In this document: in pieces, positions 44,342 through 55,087 of the stretch
Layout of the letters: every line of letters begins with the position of its first letter
Position numbering within the stretch: position 1 is the first letter of the stretch
Origin: Endomychus coccineus
Lineage: Eukaryota > Arthropoda > Insecta > Coleoptera > Endomychidae
NCBI GenBank assembly: GCA_958510875.1
Contig: OY294070.1
Location: 116,788,703-116,852,702, forward strand
Direction of reading: 5' to 3'
DNA: 64,000 nucleotides
Translations under genes and position numbers: made by a program
Notes under the pieces: generated by a model
The model's database searches: none
Told to the model about the DNA's origin: nothing
The model's input: only the letters and a program-made list of their open reading frames with translations

Positions 44342-45329
44342 TAATGGAAATCTGCTGAATATGGTGAATGACCTTTTCGTAGAGCATTTTATGCAATTTG
44401 GCCATCGAAACTGCAATCCTGTGCGCCGGTGCGTTGTCCTGGTGAGAGAGCACTTTTTTCTTTGGTAAATGCGGCCGCTTTTGCTTCAACTCGACGTCAA
44501 ATCGATCCATAAGCTTTGCATAATATCGTTTAGCCCTTTTCAAAGTAATCGATATGGACGATACCGTGTAAATCTCAAAAAACTGCCGCCATGACTTTGT
44601 TTGCCGATAAACCCACTTTGGCCTTTTCCAGCTACGATTCGCCAGGGGAAGTTCACTGTTTCGACTGTTCTTTGGTTTCTGGTGGGATGTGATGATTCCA
44701 TGTTTCGTTCACGATTACGAAACGGCGCAAAAAGTTGATCTTAACGCGCTCGCACAACGCCAAACACTCCTTTAAAATTGTCACACGGTCACGCTTGTTG
44801 TCAACAGAGAGCAAATGCGGCACTCATCCGGCAGATAGCTTTCTCGTCTTCAAAAATTTATGCAAAATGTTCCATATCTATTTGGTTGAGATGCCCATAG
44901 CCTCTGCAATCTCGTACACTCTAACTCACCGATCGTCCAATATCATACCATGGATTTTATCGATGATTTCTGGTGTTTTAACCTCTTGGACGACCAGAAC
45001 GTTCTGCGTTCTTTGTGGTTATACTACCACAACGAAAATCAGTAAACCACTTAAGAATCATTTCAATCGATGGTTAAAAGTCCCCATAATGTTAAGCAAG
45101 CGATGCTTCGGCTTGCGTGATGTTTTCTCTACCCAGGGAATAATGTTTAATCAAGACGCGAAATTCACATTTTTTCAATGGTTGTTTGATTTCGATGGGT
45201 ATCAAACCAGAAATGAATAACATATCAGTCTGAAAATTTTAATGTGTTCTAGATAAAGATGGTATGTCACGAATGTCCCATGGAATTTTCGATTGTGGTG
45301 CCAACTGTTTTTCACCTTGCCCTCCTAAA

Positions 45330-46130
45330 TTCCCTACTTTACCAACTGTAGTTCCACAGACATCAGTTTGAGATTTGACACGGTAGATTCTTTGATATTG
45401 CGTCAGGTGCGGGTTCTTGCGAGCGGTAGAATTTTTCCGATTATGGTTGTGGTTGGTTATGTATTTTGATAAGAAGTTAAAATCATGACCTTTCAATTCT
45501 CTATTTTATCAACTGTACTTGTACGAAAAACCCTATTTTAAGATTCAACATAGCTCATTGTTCCACAATACTCAATTTACTACAATTTGTAGAAAATTAA
45601 AATTTTCCGCATTTTGTACAGTAATGCACTGCCTTAACGAAATCATACAGTGATGAGACATCAAACTGCATAACAACCATAACAGCATAGCAATCAGTAT
45701 TGCATGAAAAAGTTTATTTTAAGTACTATGACAATGAATATTAAAGAACAGTTGTTTAACTCGGAAGAATTTACAACTTCTGACCTTGCTGCTAACAAGT
45801 TGTTGCTGAACATTTTTTTCATTCACCACAATTTCTAAAGGGGCTTCTTGGGATCGTCCAAGTTGAACATTATTAAATATCCTTCAAGAATAACATGAAT
45901 AACAGTATCACTGTTAGCAAGAAAAGTTGCAGAAAATCTTTTGTTCTCTATACATTATATAAATTGTCCTTCTTAATGAATCCACATCTATCTCTCCAGT
46001 TCTTCCAAACGTGCCAAAATCTGGCGGGGGTAATTTCGGCTGGTAATCCCGTCGCCTACCTGCATAAATCAAGGGGTTCCATTTATACAGATGTAATTTC
46101 GGCCGAGGATTGATGTTTATGATGGGATTA
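45330..46130. other. No gene recognised; possible left end of the MULE near 46021
   Basis: GGCGGGGGTAATTTCGGCTG at 46023 resembles the complement of the stretch ending at 47814 (GGCGGATGGAATCTCGGCC), a candidate MULE terminal inverted repeat, imperfect. The rest is AT-rich without frames of interest. Confidence 0.4.
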
Positions 46131-46131
46131 A

Positions 46132-47518
46132 AAAATTGGTATTGGATCAGTTTCAACAATTAAGAGTTCACGTGGTTGTGACTTGCTTGTTGTGGAAAAG
46201 TTTCAGTTTTGTAAACAGGACGTGTTAAAAAGTGGTGAAGTACGTTGGTGGTGCATAAAGAAAAATTTAAGATGTTTAGCCAAACTGTACACTATTAGTG
46301 GTGAATACACAGTTCCTAGGAGTGAATTAATCCACAACCATGAGTCAGATGAGACTGCGTTGGAGGAAAAAATAGTTACAACTTCATGCAAGTGCAAAGC
46401 TGAGGAGGACATATCGGAGAAACCTTCAAAAATTATTAAAAGCATTCTTTCAAAACATTTGCCAGATAATTTGTCATCGACAGATGTCAATCGAATAAGA
46501 AGAAATTTGTACAACAGCCGCCGTAAGCTGCTACCAGCCCTGCCTAAGGATATTCACGATGTGCATTCTGTACTAGAAAGTTATGGACCGGAAACTACAA
46601 CAGGTGAAAATTTTTTGTTCATTAACAGCACAGTTGATAATATCATTGTTTCTTCTTGCCAAACAAATATTACAACTTTATGTAAAATGAAAGATTTTTA
46701 TATGGATGGCACATTTTCTTATTGTACAAAATATTTTTGTCAGTTATTTACCATCCATGGACTGGAAAATGGGCATTATGTTCCCCTTTTGTATTGTCTG
46801 TTGCCTAACAAGACCAGTGACACATGTATGAGACTTTTTTTGTCGGTAAAATCTAAAATTTTTAAACTGTTTAATATTGTTTTTGAACCGAAGGAGGTAT
46901 TTGTGGATTTTGAAATCGCAATTCATAACGCACTAAAAGTTGTCTTTCCCAAAACCAAGTCGATTCCACTTGCATCAGGCGTGGTATAGAAAAATGCAAT
47001 CATTAGGCTTAGCCCAAATGTATAAAGGTAAAATCTGCGAGGAAAGCAAATGGATTATTCATACTTTTGGTCTAACTTATTTAGACACCTCTGAAGTTGA
47101 AGATTGTTTCATATTTGATCTCATGTCATACAAACCGGACCGAAAACTTATAGATAAATACGCAAACTATTTATTAGAAAAGTACATAGCACCAGAATCT
47201 CATTTTCCACCAAATATATGGGCATATGAAAACCCATCAATTAAACGAACCACAAATGCCTGCGAATCATTCCATTCGAACTTTAATTCTAGTTTTTATT
47301 CAACTCACCCTTCTATATTTATTTTTATAGAAAAATTAAAAGATTGTAAGATCGATGCATATTTAAAACTAAAAAATTTACATGTTCCAGCAAAAATTAA
47401 AGACAAACAAGTAAAAAATAAACTAAAATTTATCGAAAACATGGTAAATATGCTTCGATCTGGCAATATTTCTAGAATTTATTTTGTCAAATCTGTTTCA
47501 CATCAAAATGTTTTCTAA
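46132..47518 (+). pseudogene. MULE transposase with FLYWCH domain, one frameshift
   Basis: A long, nearly intact frame. The N-terminal FLYWCH zinc-finger region is STIKSSRGCDLLVVEKFQFC, VRWWCIKKNLRCLAKLYT and LIHNHES. No ATG is visible in frame before 46132, so an upstream exon or another start is possible. The MULE catalytic domain follows: MKDFYMDGTFSYCTKYFCQL (first Asp), HYVPLLYCLLPNKTSDT and EVFVDFEIAIHNALKVVFPK (second Asp). A small deletion shifts the frame near 46965, removing the expected Gly-Cys before RFHLHQAWYRKMQSLGLAQ. The second part is open to 47518, with SEVEDCFIFDLMSYKPDR, RTTNACESFHSNFNSSF and IFIEKLKDCKIDAY. AATAAA at 47658-47663 could end the transcript. Confidence 0.9.
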
Positions 47519-49849
47519 AAATTTATAGTGTACCTAAGTTAAAGATGTCTACGTTATAAGAAATAAGTTGATGTAATTAATTTTGATTTAATTTTAACTT
47601 GACTTTTTTGTGTCTGCTGTAGTGCTTGTTTAAAATTTATATAGATAATTTTATTGAAATAAAGAAATATTTTAGTACAAAGCATTCTGTTATTTTATTT
47701 CAACTGATATTTGGGGCCGAAAATACGAGATAAGGAAGCAACTTAAAACCTCCCGCCGAATTTACCTACCGGCTTTTAGTACCTGCCCTTTTTCTGGCCG
47801 AGATTCCATCCGCCCCCCAGAATCATATCGCTTTTTAGGATTAATAGGCTTCAATACCATATCCTTCATCGAAGATAAAGAAGTACGTTTCAGCTCAAGC
47901 ATCACTTGACATAAATGTCTTGTTATTAAAGATTGATATACGTTCCTAATTACATGTTAAGCATTGGGAGATATATGCTTCCATGTGAAAGTGGCACCGC
48001 AAGCTACCCTCCTATCAGCACAAACCCAATGGTGCCACATTCTAATACTCAGTGTACTTCACTTCTGCCTCGTCTCACTGACGAGCCAATGAGAATAGCG
48101 TAATAGCTGTCTGAGACTACAGGACGAATTGTCACTGTTCAACTGGTGAACCAAAACTTTGTCTATTGAATGTTAACACGAAATGTGTTAGTTTTTCACT
48201 AAGCATTGTCCAATTATTGGTAATTGTTTTACATCTATAATATTCACCTAGCTACTATTTGAAATTTTGAGCTGACATTGAAATTACTACAGGTCCGCGG
48301 ATCATACTATGATATGCTGCTAGTTTTGTGACAAATTGGATGGAAAACTTACTCAACACGAGAAATAGAAGAAGCGATCGTCGTTCAATTAGACTCAATA
48401 AAGACTAAAGTCTTCTTTTTTCTCGACCAAACCGATATATCATTTCTTCTTAAAATTTTGCAGTCCACCTTCTTGACTAGTTGTCGATGGATTGACATCA
48501 TGGCGAGTGATGCATGCTTATGTTCTGTCCCCCTTGTCCCCTTTTCGGGCGCCTGTGAACGGTATGTGCAGTATTCCCTTCACAAGAAAGAAATCTATTA
48601 CTAACTAGCTGATACTGGTAAGTCAAAATTAGATTCCGTATAGAATGAAATAATTATAATTTTACAAATCTGCCAACAACAAATAATTCTGTAAATATTT
48701 GGGCTCACTCCCAAATAACCTCTCAGAATGATTCAGTTGATTTAAACTTACCGCCAATGGATATCCCTTAATGCGCCCAAGCAGTGTACTAAATTGGTTT
48801 TTCTGAGTCAAAAAATAACAAAAATATCGAATTTTGCGAACAAGCCCTATAACTTTCAAGGGTGCAGCTTGGTATAAAGGTAAGTTGAGTTAAATTACCA
48901 TATTTTTGCTTCTTCCACATACCGCTACTCTATGTAGGTTTTATGCGGAACAACCTGTATGTAACTTGATTCAGATGTTTTACTGTTAAAGGAATCCACT
49001 AAGACAACGGCGTGAATCAAATAGAACATCCTGGACTTCTCCTTATAATCCACAGCAATCTTCCCACATCCTCTGAGTATCCCTTATAACAAAAGGATTG
49101 CAGGAAGCAGTAGGCTGTACCGGCGTACAAAGACATTAGCTATTTCACAACCCCTTGAATGTAAGATACAATTATTACAATCTCGCGAACAGGTCATGTT
49201 ATAGCTGAGAATGGCTGATGGCTAGCAAGGATTGTTGTTTTATCAGGAACTGACGCATTTAATTTTTAATAGTATCATGTTCGAACCATTATCTAAGCAG
49301 GAATAGAGATAAATGAACTGAATGTGATGTGAAAAATTGTCTGAAAGAGGCAATATTTGGATGATATACTATTTCAAGTTGATTAATTTGGATTTTATTT
49401 AAGAAGCAGGGAGTATTAATTCACCGGGCTCTAAGAATTAATAAAAGAGCATCTCAGTAAGTGAAACCAGCAAAGGTGTTTAATGTTGACCACAAAAATG
49501 TCTCTCCTTTGGAGTATATTTTCTAGGGTTTCGACTCCAAACTATAGACTGATTTCTTCATTGCAAAATGCATATAACGTCAATTGTTCAAAATCAGCAA
49601 AACTAGAAACAGGATATCAAACTGCAGTGGGACATGAGAGTCAAACGCTACCACACGGATTAGGGTGCTATTGCAATTTCGCATCCACGTGATCCATTCG
49701 CAGTAGACGCGATTGGGTGTACCTATAGTTTGTTCGTCAAAACAAATAAATGACGTTATAGCTGAAGGTCATACAGTGTTGTCAGGTTTGTCAGGTTCCA
49801 CTGTTTCTAAGTATAACTAGCCATTTCATTTGATAAACTGTGTTGAAGT
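47519..49849. other. No gene recognised; possible right MULE end near 47814
   Basis: 47658-47663 is an AATAAA downstream of the MULE gene. The remaining 2 kb have only short frames (48662-48859 minus, 49483-49692 plus) without known domains and no resolved repeats. Confidence 0.45.
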
Positions 49850-50930
49850 CGAATTTAGAAATTCTTCACTACATATTATTTGAAATATATTGATTATTTA
49901 TAATCTTGATACACAAACTATTGTAGTATTCATTAATACAAAATTAGAGATTCTTTACTACTTATTATTCAAATAATTTTAATTATCTATTATCTTGATA
50001 CACAAACTATTGTTTTTTCACTACTTATTATATAGAATAATATGAATTATGAGTAATCTTGATACATCAGCTATTGTAGTATTCACTGAGACAAGTTTGG
50101 TGATTTTTTACTACCTATTATATAGAATATTATAAATTATAAATAATCTTGATACACAACCTATTATAGTATTCACAAAGACAAATTTAGTAATGTTTCA
50201 CTACTTATCATCCAGAATGATATAAATTATAAATAATCTTGATATACAAACTATTGTAGTATTCATAAAGACAAATTCACTACTTATTATCCAGAATAAT
50301 ATAACTTATAAATAATCTTGATACACAAACTATTGAACTATTCACTAAGACAAATTTAATGACTTTTTTAATACTTATCATATAGAATAATATAAATTAT
50401 GAATAATCTTGATACACAAACTATTGTCGTATTTACAAAAACAAATTTATCAATTTCTTACTACTTTTTATCCAGAATGATATAAATTAGAAATAATCTT
50501 GATATACAAACTATTGTAGTATTCATAAAGACAAATTCACTACTTATTATCCAGAATAATATAACTTATAAATAATCTTGATACACTATTGAACTATTCA
50601 CTAAGACAAATTTAATGACTTTTTTAATACTTATCATATAGAATAATATAAATTATAAATGATTACTACAAATTTTGTACTACTTTTTATCCAGAATGAT
50701 ATAAATTAGAAATAATCTTGATACACAAACTATTGTAGTATTCACTAAGAAAAATTTAGTGATTTTCTTACTACTTATTATATAGAATAATATAAATTAT
50801 AAATAATCTTAATGCACAAACTATTGTAGTACTTACAAAGCCAAATTTAGTAATATTTTAGTACTTAATATATAGAACAATATAAATTATAAAAAATCTT
50901 GATACACAAAATAAAATAACTGCATGAAAT
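49850..50930. repeat. Tandem array, ~90-bp unit, about 12 copies
   Basis: TCTTGATACACAAACTATTG recurs with start points at 49904, 49993, 50057, 50147, 50237, 50316, 50407, 50497, 50576, 50716, 50807 and 50897, mostly 79-91 bases apart. Other unit words are ACTACTTATTAT, AGAATAATATAAATTATAAA and TATTCACTAAGACAAATTTA. The block beginning 50241 is repeated almost exactly 260 bases later at 50501, showing a three-unit duplication. AT-rich; no ORF. Confidence 0.9.
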
Positions 50931-51184
50931 TATTAAAATATGAAAAGACTACTTGAACGAACAGTGTATTTAATTGTCTATTAAGTATTAGGTATATATT
51001 GTTAAACGTAACGTAACATTAACATTGTCATTGTTATAAATGTTAAAGATGTTACTGAGTGTTCTATGACTAATTGTATCTGGTTCCTTGACGAGTATAT
51101 ACTCATAAAGGAAGGAAGGTGATATAGAGCATGGAGGTAATATATAAAAATTCCTCTATGGTATAGACACACATGTGTTAGATA

Positions 51185-51345
51185 ATAAACTATAAAAGAA
51201 TTCACACTGTGGATATATCATAACACTATTGGAAGAAATAATCACCCTTATCCACTAAAAATAATATTAAAGTACTGAGGACTTGTAGGCTACCAAGTAG
51301 CCATCATCAGAGTAAACTGAATTATAAATCAAAATGTGTTTGTTT
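51185..51345 (-). mobile_element. Penelope-like terminal repeat with degenerate hammerhead-like motif
   Basis: The minus strand reads CTCTGATGATGGCTACTTGG and TAGCC, a CTGATGA core plus a GGCTA/TAGCC stem. The following GAAA expected in a hammerhead ribozyme is replaced (CTACAAG). AGTCCTCAGTACTTTAATAT follows, shared with 3690-3770. Position just downstream of the GIY-YIG remnant suits a 3' terminal repeat. Confidence 0.55.
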
Positions 51346-51439
51346 AAATACTATTTGGTGATAATGATGTGAACAATGGGTCACCCTCAGCTGGAGATGA
51401 ATCGGAATTTGATAAATTGCATTTTTGTTTATGCATTTA

Positions 51440-51680
51440 CATCCCTTCTAAGTCACCTAGATATTTGTCTGTACTGTGTTCGGCTACCACTGATTTTTCC
51501 CTATTATTTTCATTTTTTATAGGCAAAATGTTCTTCATAACGAGTTCAAATGTTCCTTCTAGTTTGACCCACTAACATTTTGAGCACGACTCGCAATACA
51601 TATTGTAAATCTCGGATTTGTCGTAATTGGAAACTCTTTGATAAAGTTTCCTAAACGGTGTGTTAGCTCGTTCTTTCATC
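51440..51680 (-). pseudogene. GIY-YIG endonuclease remnant of a Penelope-like element
   Basis: The minus strand from 51679 reads MKERANTPFRKLYQRVSN, EIYNMYCESCSKC, a stop where YIGQT would stand, then WVKLEGTFELVMKNIL and SVVAEHSTDKYLGDLEG. The CxxC followed by the Gly-rich segment and xxAEHxxxTxH-like ending is the layout of the Penelope GIY-YIG domain. The identity of the YIG half is lost, so the call rests on order and context. Confidence 0.6.
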
Positions 51681-51849
51681 TATAAACTGCTTGTATTGCA
51701 AATTTAGAAAACAAACTATGGAATTCATTAATAACTGAAGAATGATAAGTGAAAGTTTTGAATTTTATTGAAGTATTTAGGTAATGGCTCTAATTTTGTT
51801 ATTTGGCTACATTCCAGTTTCCTTTTTTGTTCAGAAATTAAATTATGAA

Positions 51850-52170
51850 TCAAAAATGTGTGGTAGTCATGGTCCAACGTAATTTGCTGGAGTTCCTCAA
51901 CTTGTTGTTATAATTTTGCTGGCTCAAAGGGACGTTCAATTTATTATGAACTAGACTATGGAATGGAGCTATTTTATATCTGAATGGTGTAGCTGAATCC
52001 GCCGGGGTAAACCTAATTGTTTGAATGGATTTTCCGTATATGATGAAATGAAAGTGATTACCATCTTTTATTATGTTAATATTAAGGAAAAGGAGCTCAG
52101 TGAATCTCAGTGAGTCAATATGGGTATTAAGCGAAAATGTCTCCGACATATCTATACCAAACTTTTCGAA
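51850..52170 (-). pseudogene. Penelope-like reverse transcriptase, C-terminal part
   Basis: The minus strand near 52160-52131 reads WYRYVGDIFA, the YVDD catalytic motif with the first Asp changed to Gly. A frameshift follows, then SLRFTELLFLNINIIKDGNH, HFIIYGKSIQTIRFTPADSA and SLVHNKLNVPLSQQNYNNK, which match the conserved Penelope RT end (FLDI.I..., RKPT..., LN.PLS...). The GIY-YIG remnant and a terminal-repeat fragment follow in the right order. The upstream RT is not recognisable. Inactive. Confidence 0.77.
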
Positions 52171-52174
52171 ACTG

Positions 52175-52740
52175 ATTCAATTTGAATTTGAGGAGGTTTC
52201 AATTCGCTTAGAAAAATATTGGTCAAAAAAGGAGAGAGTGGATTGTACATTGTACATCCGCTTGTTTGCTTATAGTGACTTTTATTAAAAGTGAAATAAT
52301 TTTACTCCATACATAAAGATGTAAGGATCACGTGTTCTGTGCAGCTTCTATCCGGGATATTAATATTTGAAAGCCATTCCTTCAGAATGTTTGTATTTGT
52401 GAACAGTTTTAAATATTACGCTCAATATTATATTTGAGACGCTCGTGTAAAATCGGGATTGAAACAATTTTCCTTTCGAACAATTTTTGAAATTCAAACT
52501 AGTAAGCCTAGTTTAAGCGATTATTCTGGGAGCAAAACCTAACGCCCAAGTCGAATTTCAAAATAAATTATTGTCAACTGTATGTTATGATTACATTTTT
52601 TATAATGTTGATATTCTCTTGATATTTCAATAAACAAAGGTTGTCGTTATTTCTTGTATGTTTTCAACACCCTCCGATGATTACAAAAGTTGAGAAGTGA
52701 AATCAGTAATATTTTCTATTATACAGTCGCAAGTTGGCGT
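52175..52740. other. No gene recognised
   Basis: Probably decayed upstream part of the Penelope-like element on the minus strand. No motifs could be read. Confidence 0.35.
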
Positions 52741-52788
52741 TACCGAAACAATGCATTGGATGAATAACAAACACATTGTCGTGTTAAA

Positions 52789-53094
52789 ACACAATAAAAA
52801 AACCTAGTCATCCACTTTGATAAAGCCACAGTGTGGTTAAATATTATTGTTAGAATTAATTATTGTACATAAAATTCTCGGGAAATAGATCACACAAGCA
52901 CATATGCTTATTATTCTCGTCTTTACGTACGTTTCGGTCTCAGGACCATCATCAGAAGGCGTATAACTGTATAAACGTGAATTCGTGACGTGACTAATTG
53001 TATCACCACAAGGCGTCCTTATCGCACTAATTTCAATCATAAATGCCCACGTCGCCGAAACAAACAGAAACACGAACAATCGAAATTATGATTG
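52789..53094 (-). mobile_element. Penelope-type solo terminal segment inserted in copy B
   Basis: Copy B coding sequence stops after GTGTTAAAACA (52787) and resumes near 53095, so the ~300 bp between are an insertion. The minus strand holds a hammerhead-like motif (52918-52961), as in Penelope-like terminal repeats. Exact ends and TSD were not resolved. An 80-codon frame across it is not a gene. Confidence 0.5.
52918..52961 (-). ncRNA. Hammerhead-ribozyme-like motif (type I, minimal)
   Basis: The minus strand from 52961 reads CGCCTT, CTGATGA, T, GGTC-CTGA-GACC, GAAAC, GTAC, GTA, AAGACG. The CTGATGA and GAAA core elements are both present. Stem II is GGTC/GACC with a CTGA loop. Stem III is AC/GT closing a GTAC loop and ends in GTA, a permitted NUH cleavage site. 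Stem I CGCCTT/AAGACG pairs at five of six positions. One extra T follows CTGATGA; the same T is present in the degenerate copy at 51290-51310. Such minimal motifs are known from Penelope-like terminal repeats. Confidence 0.6.
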
Positions 53095-54074
53095 CTACAT
53101 ATATAGGATATTTCAAAAAGAATTCGATGTCAATGTCTGGCTTGGCATTTACAAAAACAATATTTTTGGCCCATACGTTTTACCAGACAGACTAATGGCC
53201 GCTGCATCTTTAGAATCTTTGAAAACTAATCACGAAGATACCCACAATGAGGGAGCAAATACATGGATACAATTGGATGACTGTCCTACCCATTTTGGCA
53301 GACAAGAACGAGAATGGCTAAATAGGGAGTACGGTGAAAGACGGAATGGTAGAGGTGGTCCAGTTGCATGACCTCCTCGATCACCTGATCCCAATCCTCT
53401 GGACTTTTTTCCTTGAGATTATTTGGAAGATAAAGCTTATGCAACGCTGGTTCATATTTGAGAAGATCTGCTGAATACAATTCGAAGAGCTCGTGGTGAA
53501 ATAAATAATAAAATGTTAATTCGAACAAGAAGGTCGTTGAGAAATCTATGTTGCCGTTGCGTTGAACTGAATAGATTATTTTTCATCGTTACTAATAAAT
53601 AGGTATTTCTAAATAGCATTCCATAAGATAAGATTGATTAGAAAAATCAACATAGCTCGAACTGGAAGCTTCCGAATGAAATTTATCAAGAATACTTTTT
53701 TATAGAAATATAAACAAAGATTTCAAATTTGTATACAATATCAATTTCCAACTATTGGCGTAGAAGTTTAAAGGGCTTAAATGCGTATAAGACCCCATAG
53801 CTACGCTACTGAACATGTCTCAAGAACATTTTGTCACCAAAAAAATGTCTCATCCAGTAAAACTGAAGTTCATCAAGTTTGAATTGAAAATCCTCATTAG
53901 TTTAGGAGATAATGAAGGAAATGTGATAATTTTTCGAAACTTCAACACCACCCTACCCTGTATCTCGGAAACGAAGTGATTTTGAGAAAAGTTTTATTTG
54001 AAAGAACCCTATTAATTTTATAAGTCCTATCGTTTAATGAAGTTATGAACGGAAAAAATTAAACACACTGTATA

Positions 54075-55085
54075 GTTCATACCTGGGCCAAAAAATGATT
54101 ATTAATTAATTATTTAAATTTAATGTTACAAGTTGTAGTGTAAATTGGAGTTTTATTTCTCCAACTTTGTGAAGATCTAAGGAAAGTATTCTCAGGTCAA
54201 AACTAAATTGGCCAAACATTTGCGTTTGGTTTTTCATCGAAGAAGATGACAGTTGCCCTCATGTAGGCAATTTCATAGAACATTGTTTTGAATATTCAAG
54301 CTATCGGCTAAATATGATTGTGACTTTATCTGATCCCAAGGTGGCAATCAGTGTCTCAATATAATGAACTTCAAATAAAACACTGGGCTTAAATCAACTC
54401 AAAGCTGTCTTGTTTGTGCGTATGTAGTGTTATTCAATTAATCATTAACACTTTTAATTAAACAAGTGAAGCAGTTTCCCGGATTAAAGGTTAACAATGT
54501 GAACGCAAAAAATCCTTTACCCATTAACATGCTTCAATAAACCCATATTGTAAGTTCGTAACGTATTAAATTATTATTGATTTATAAGTTTGATAAGCAT
54601 GTATGAAATAATAGCATTATCCTTGGGCAAATGTATAACCGGCTTTACGTAACACATCCTTCGGCCGGGCACACACTGATTTCCATACTGACTGATGTTA
54701 GTTGGCCCATCCATACTGTTCCCCGTACAGTCCCTTACGATTTTAGACATTGCCGGTTGTGTAAGACGACAGGTACATTCCGTAGCACAATGCTAAGATG
54801 ATATCGGTTTTCCATCAACTCATTCGGACACGGATTATGTATATCAGTTTATTACTACAATAGATCAAACTCAGTCTACCATATACTTCACAATATATTA
54901 CAATAATTATTATGTTACTGACAACTTCCTGCATAGAAGTTTTATCTTACATTAATTGATGAGTCTACTAGATGTTAAAGCTATTTTAATTAGATTTTTA
55001 GGAGTTTGATGTAGAATTGCTGTTATAGATAAATAGTACTCACACGATAATTTATCATCGCATTTGGCAAAGTGATATTTTTCAC
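54075..55085. other. No gene recognised
   Basis: AT-rich apart from 54650-54800, which is more balanced. No frames or repeats of note. Confidence 0.45.
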
Positions 55086-55087
55086 TA

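Larger units (their letters stand above)
43232..45325 (-). mobile_element. Mariner (DD34D) copy M2, full ends, carrying a Tc1-like insertion
   Basis: TA at 43230-43231 and 45326-45327. Ends CGAGGCAAGATGAAAAGTCC and (complemented) GGAGGGCAAGGTGAAAAACA. The minus-strand transposase is split by the Tc1-like element. Its C-terminal piece (43500-43318) reads DEVIAEINAYFEGLPESYYL, KGIEKLEKCWTKCNGL and a stop. Upstream of the insertion, KRAKRYYAKLMDRFDVELKQ and LSHQDNAPAHRIAVSMAKLH (second catalytic Asp in HQDNAPAH) are readable near 44540-44400. The N-terminus is degraded by frameshifts. About 40 mariner bases appear lost at the insertion. Confidence 0.87.
52745..54070 (+). pseudogene. Mariner-group (DD41D) transposase and 3' end, copy B, split by a Penelope-type segment
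   Basis: MHWMNNKHIVVL (52751) corresponds to the region before the core. After the insertion at about 52789-53094 the reading continues FQKEFDVNVWLGIYKNNIFG, PYVLPDRLMAAASLESLKTN, TWIQLDDCPTHFGRQEREWL (second catalytic Asp), RGGPVA, a stop, PPRSPDPNPLDFF (third Asp, 41 residues after the second), DYLEDKAYATLVHIREDLLN and RIRRARGEINN-type sequence to about 53570. The 3' terminal region then runs to ACACACTG at 54070, next to TA. Several stops and frameshifts. Copy A at 6321-7084 shares both coding and terminal sequence. Confidence 0.8.

Noticed and set aside
52837..53079. 80-codon minus-strand frame as a gene
   Set aside because: It lies in the Penelope-type terminal segment and overlaps the hammerhead-like motif.
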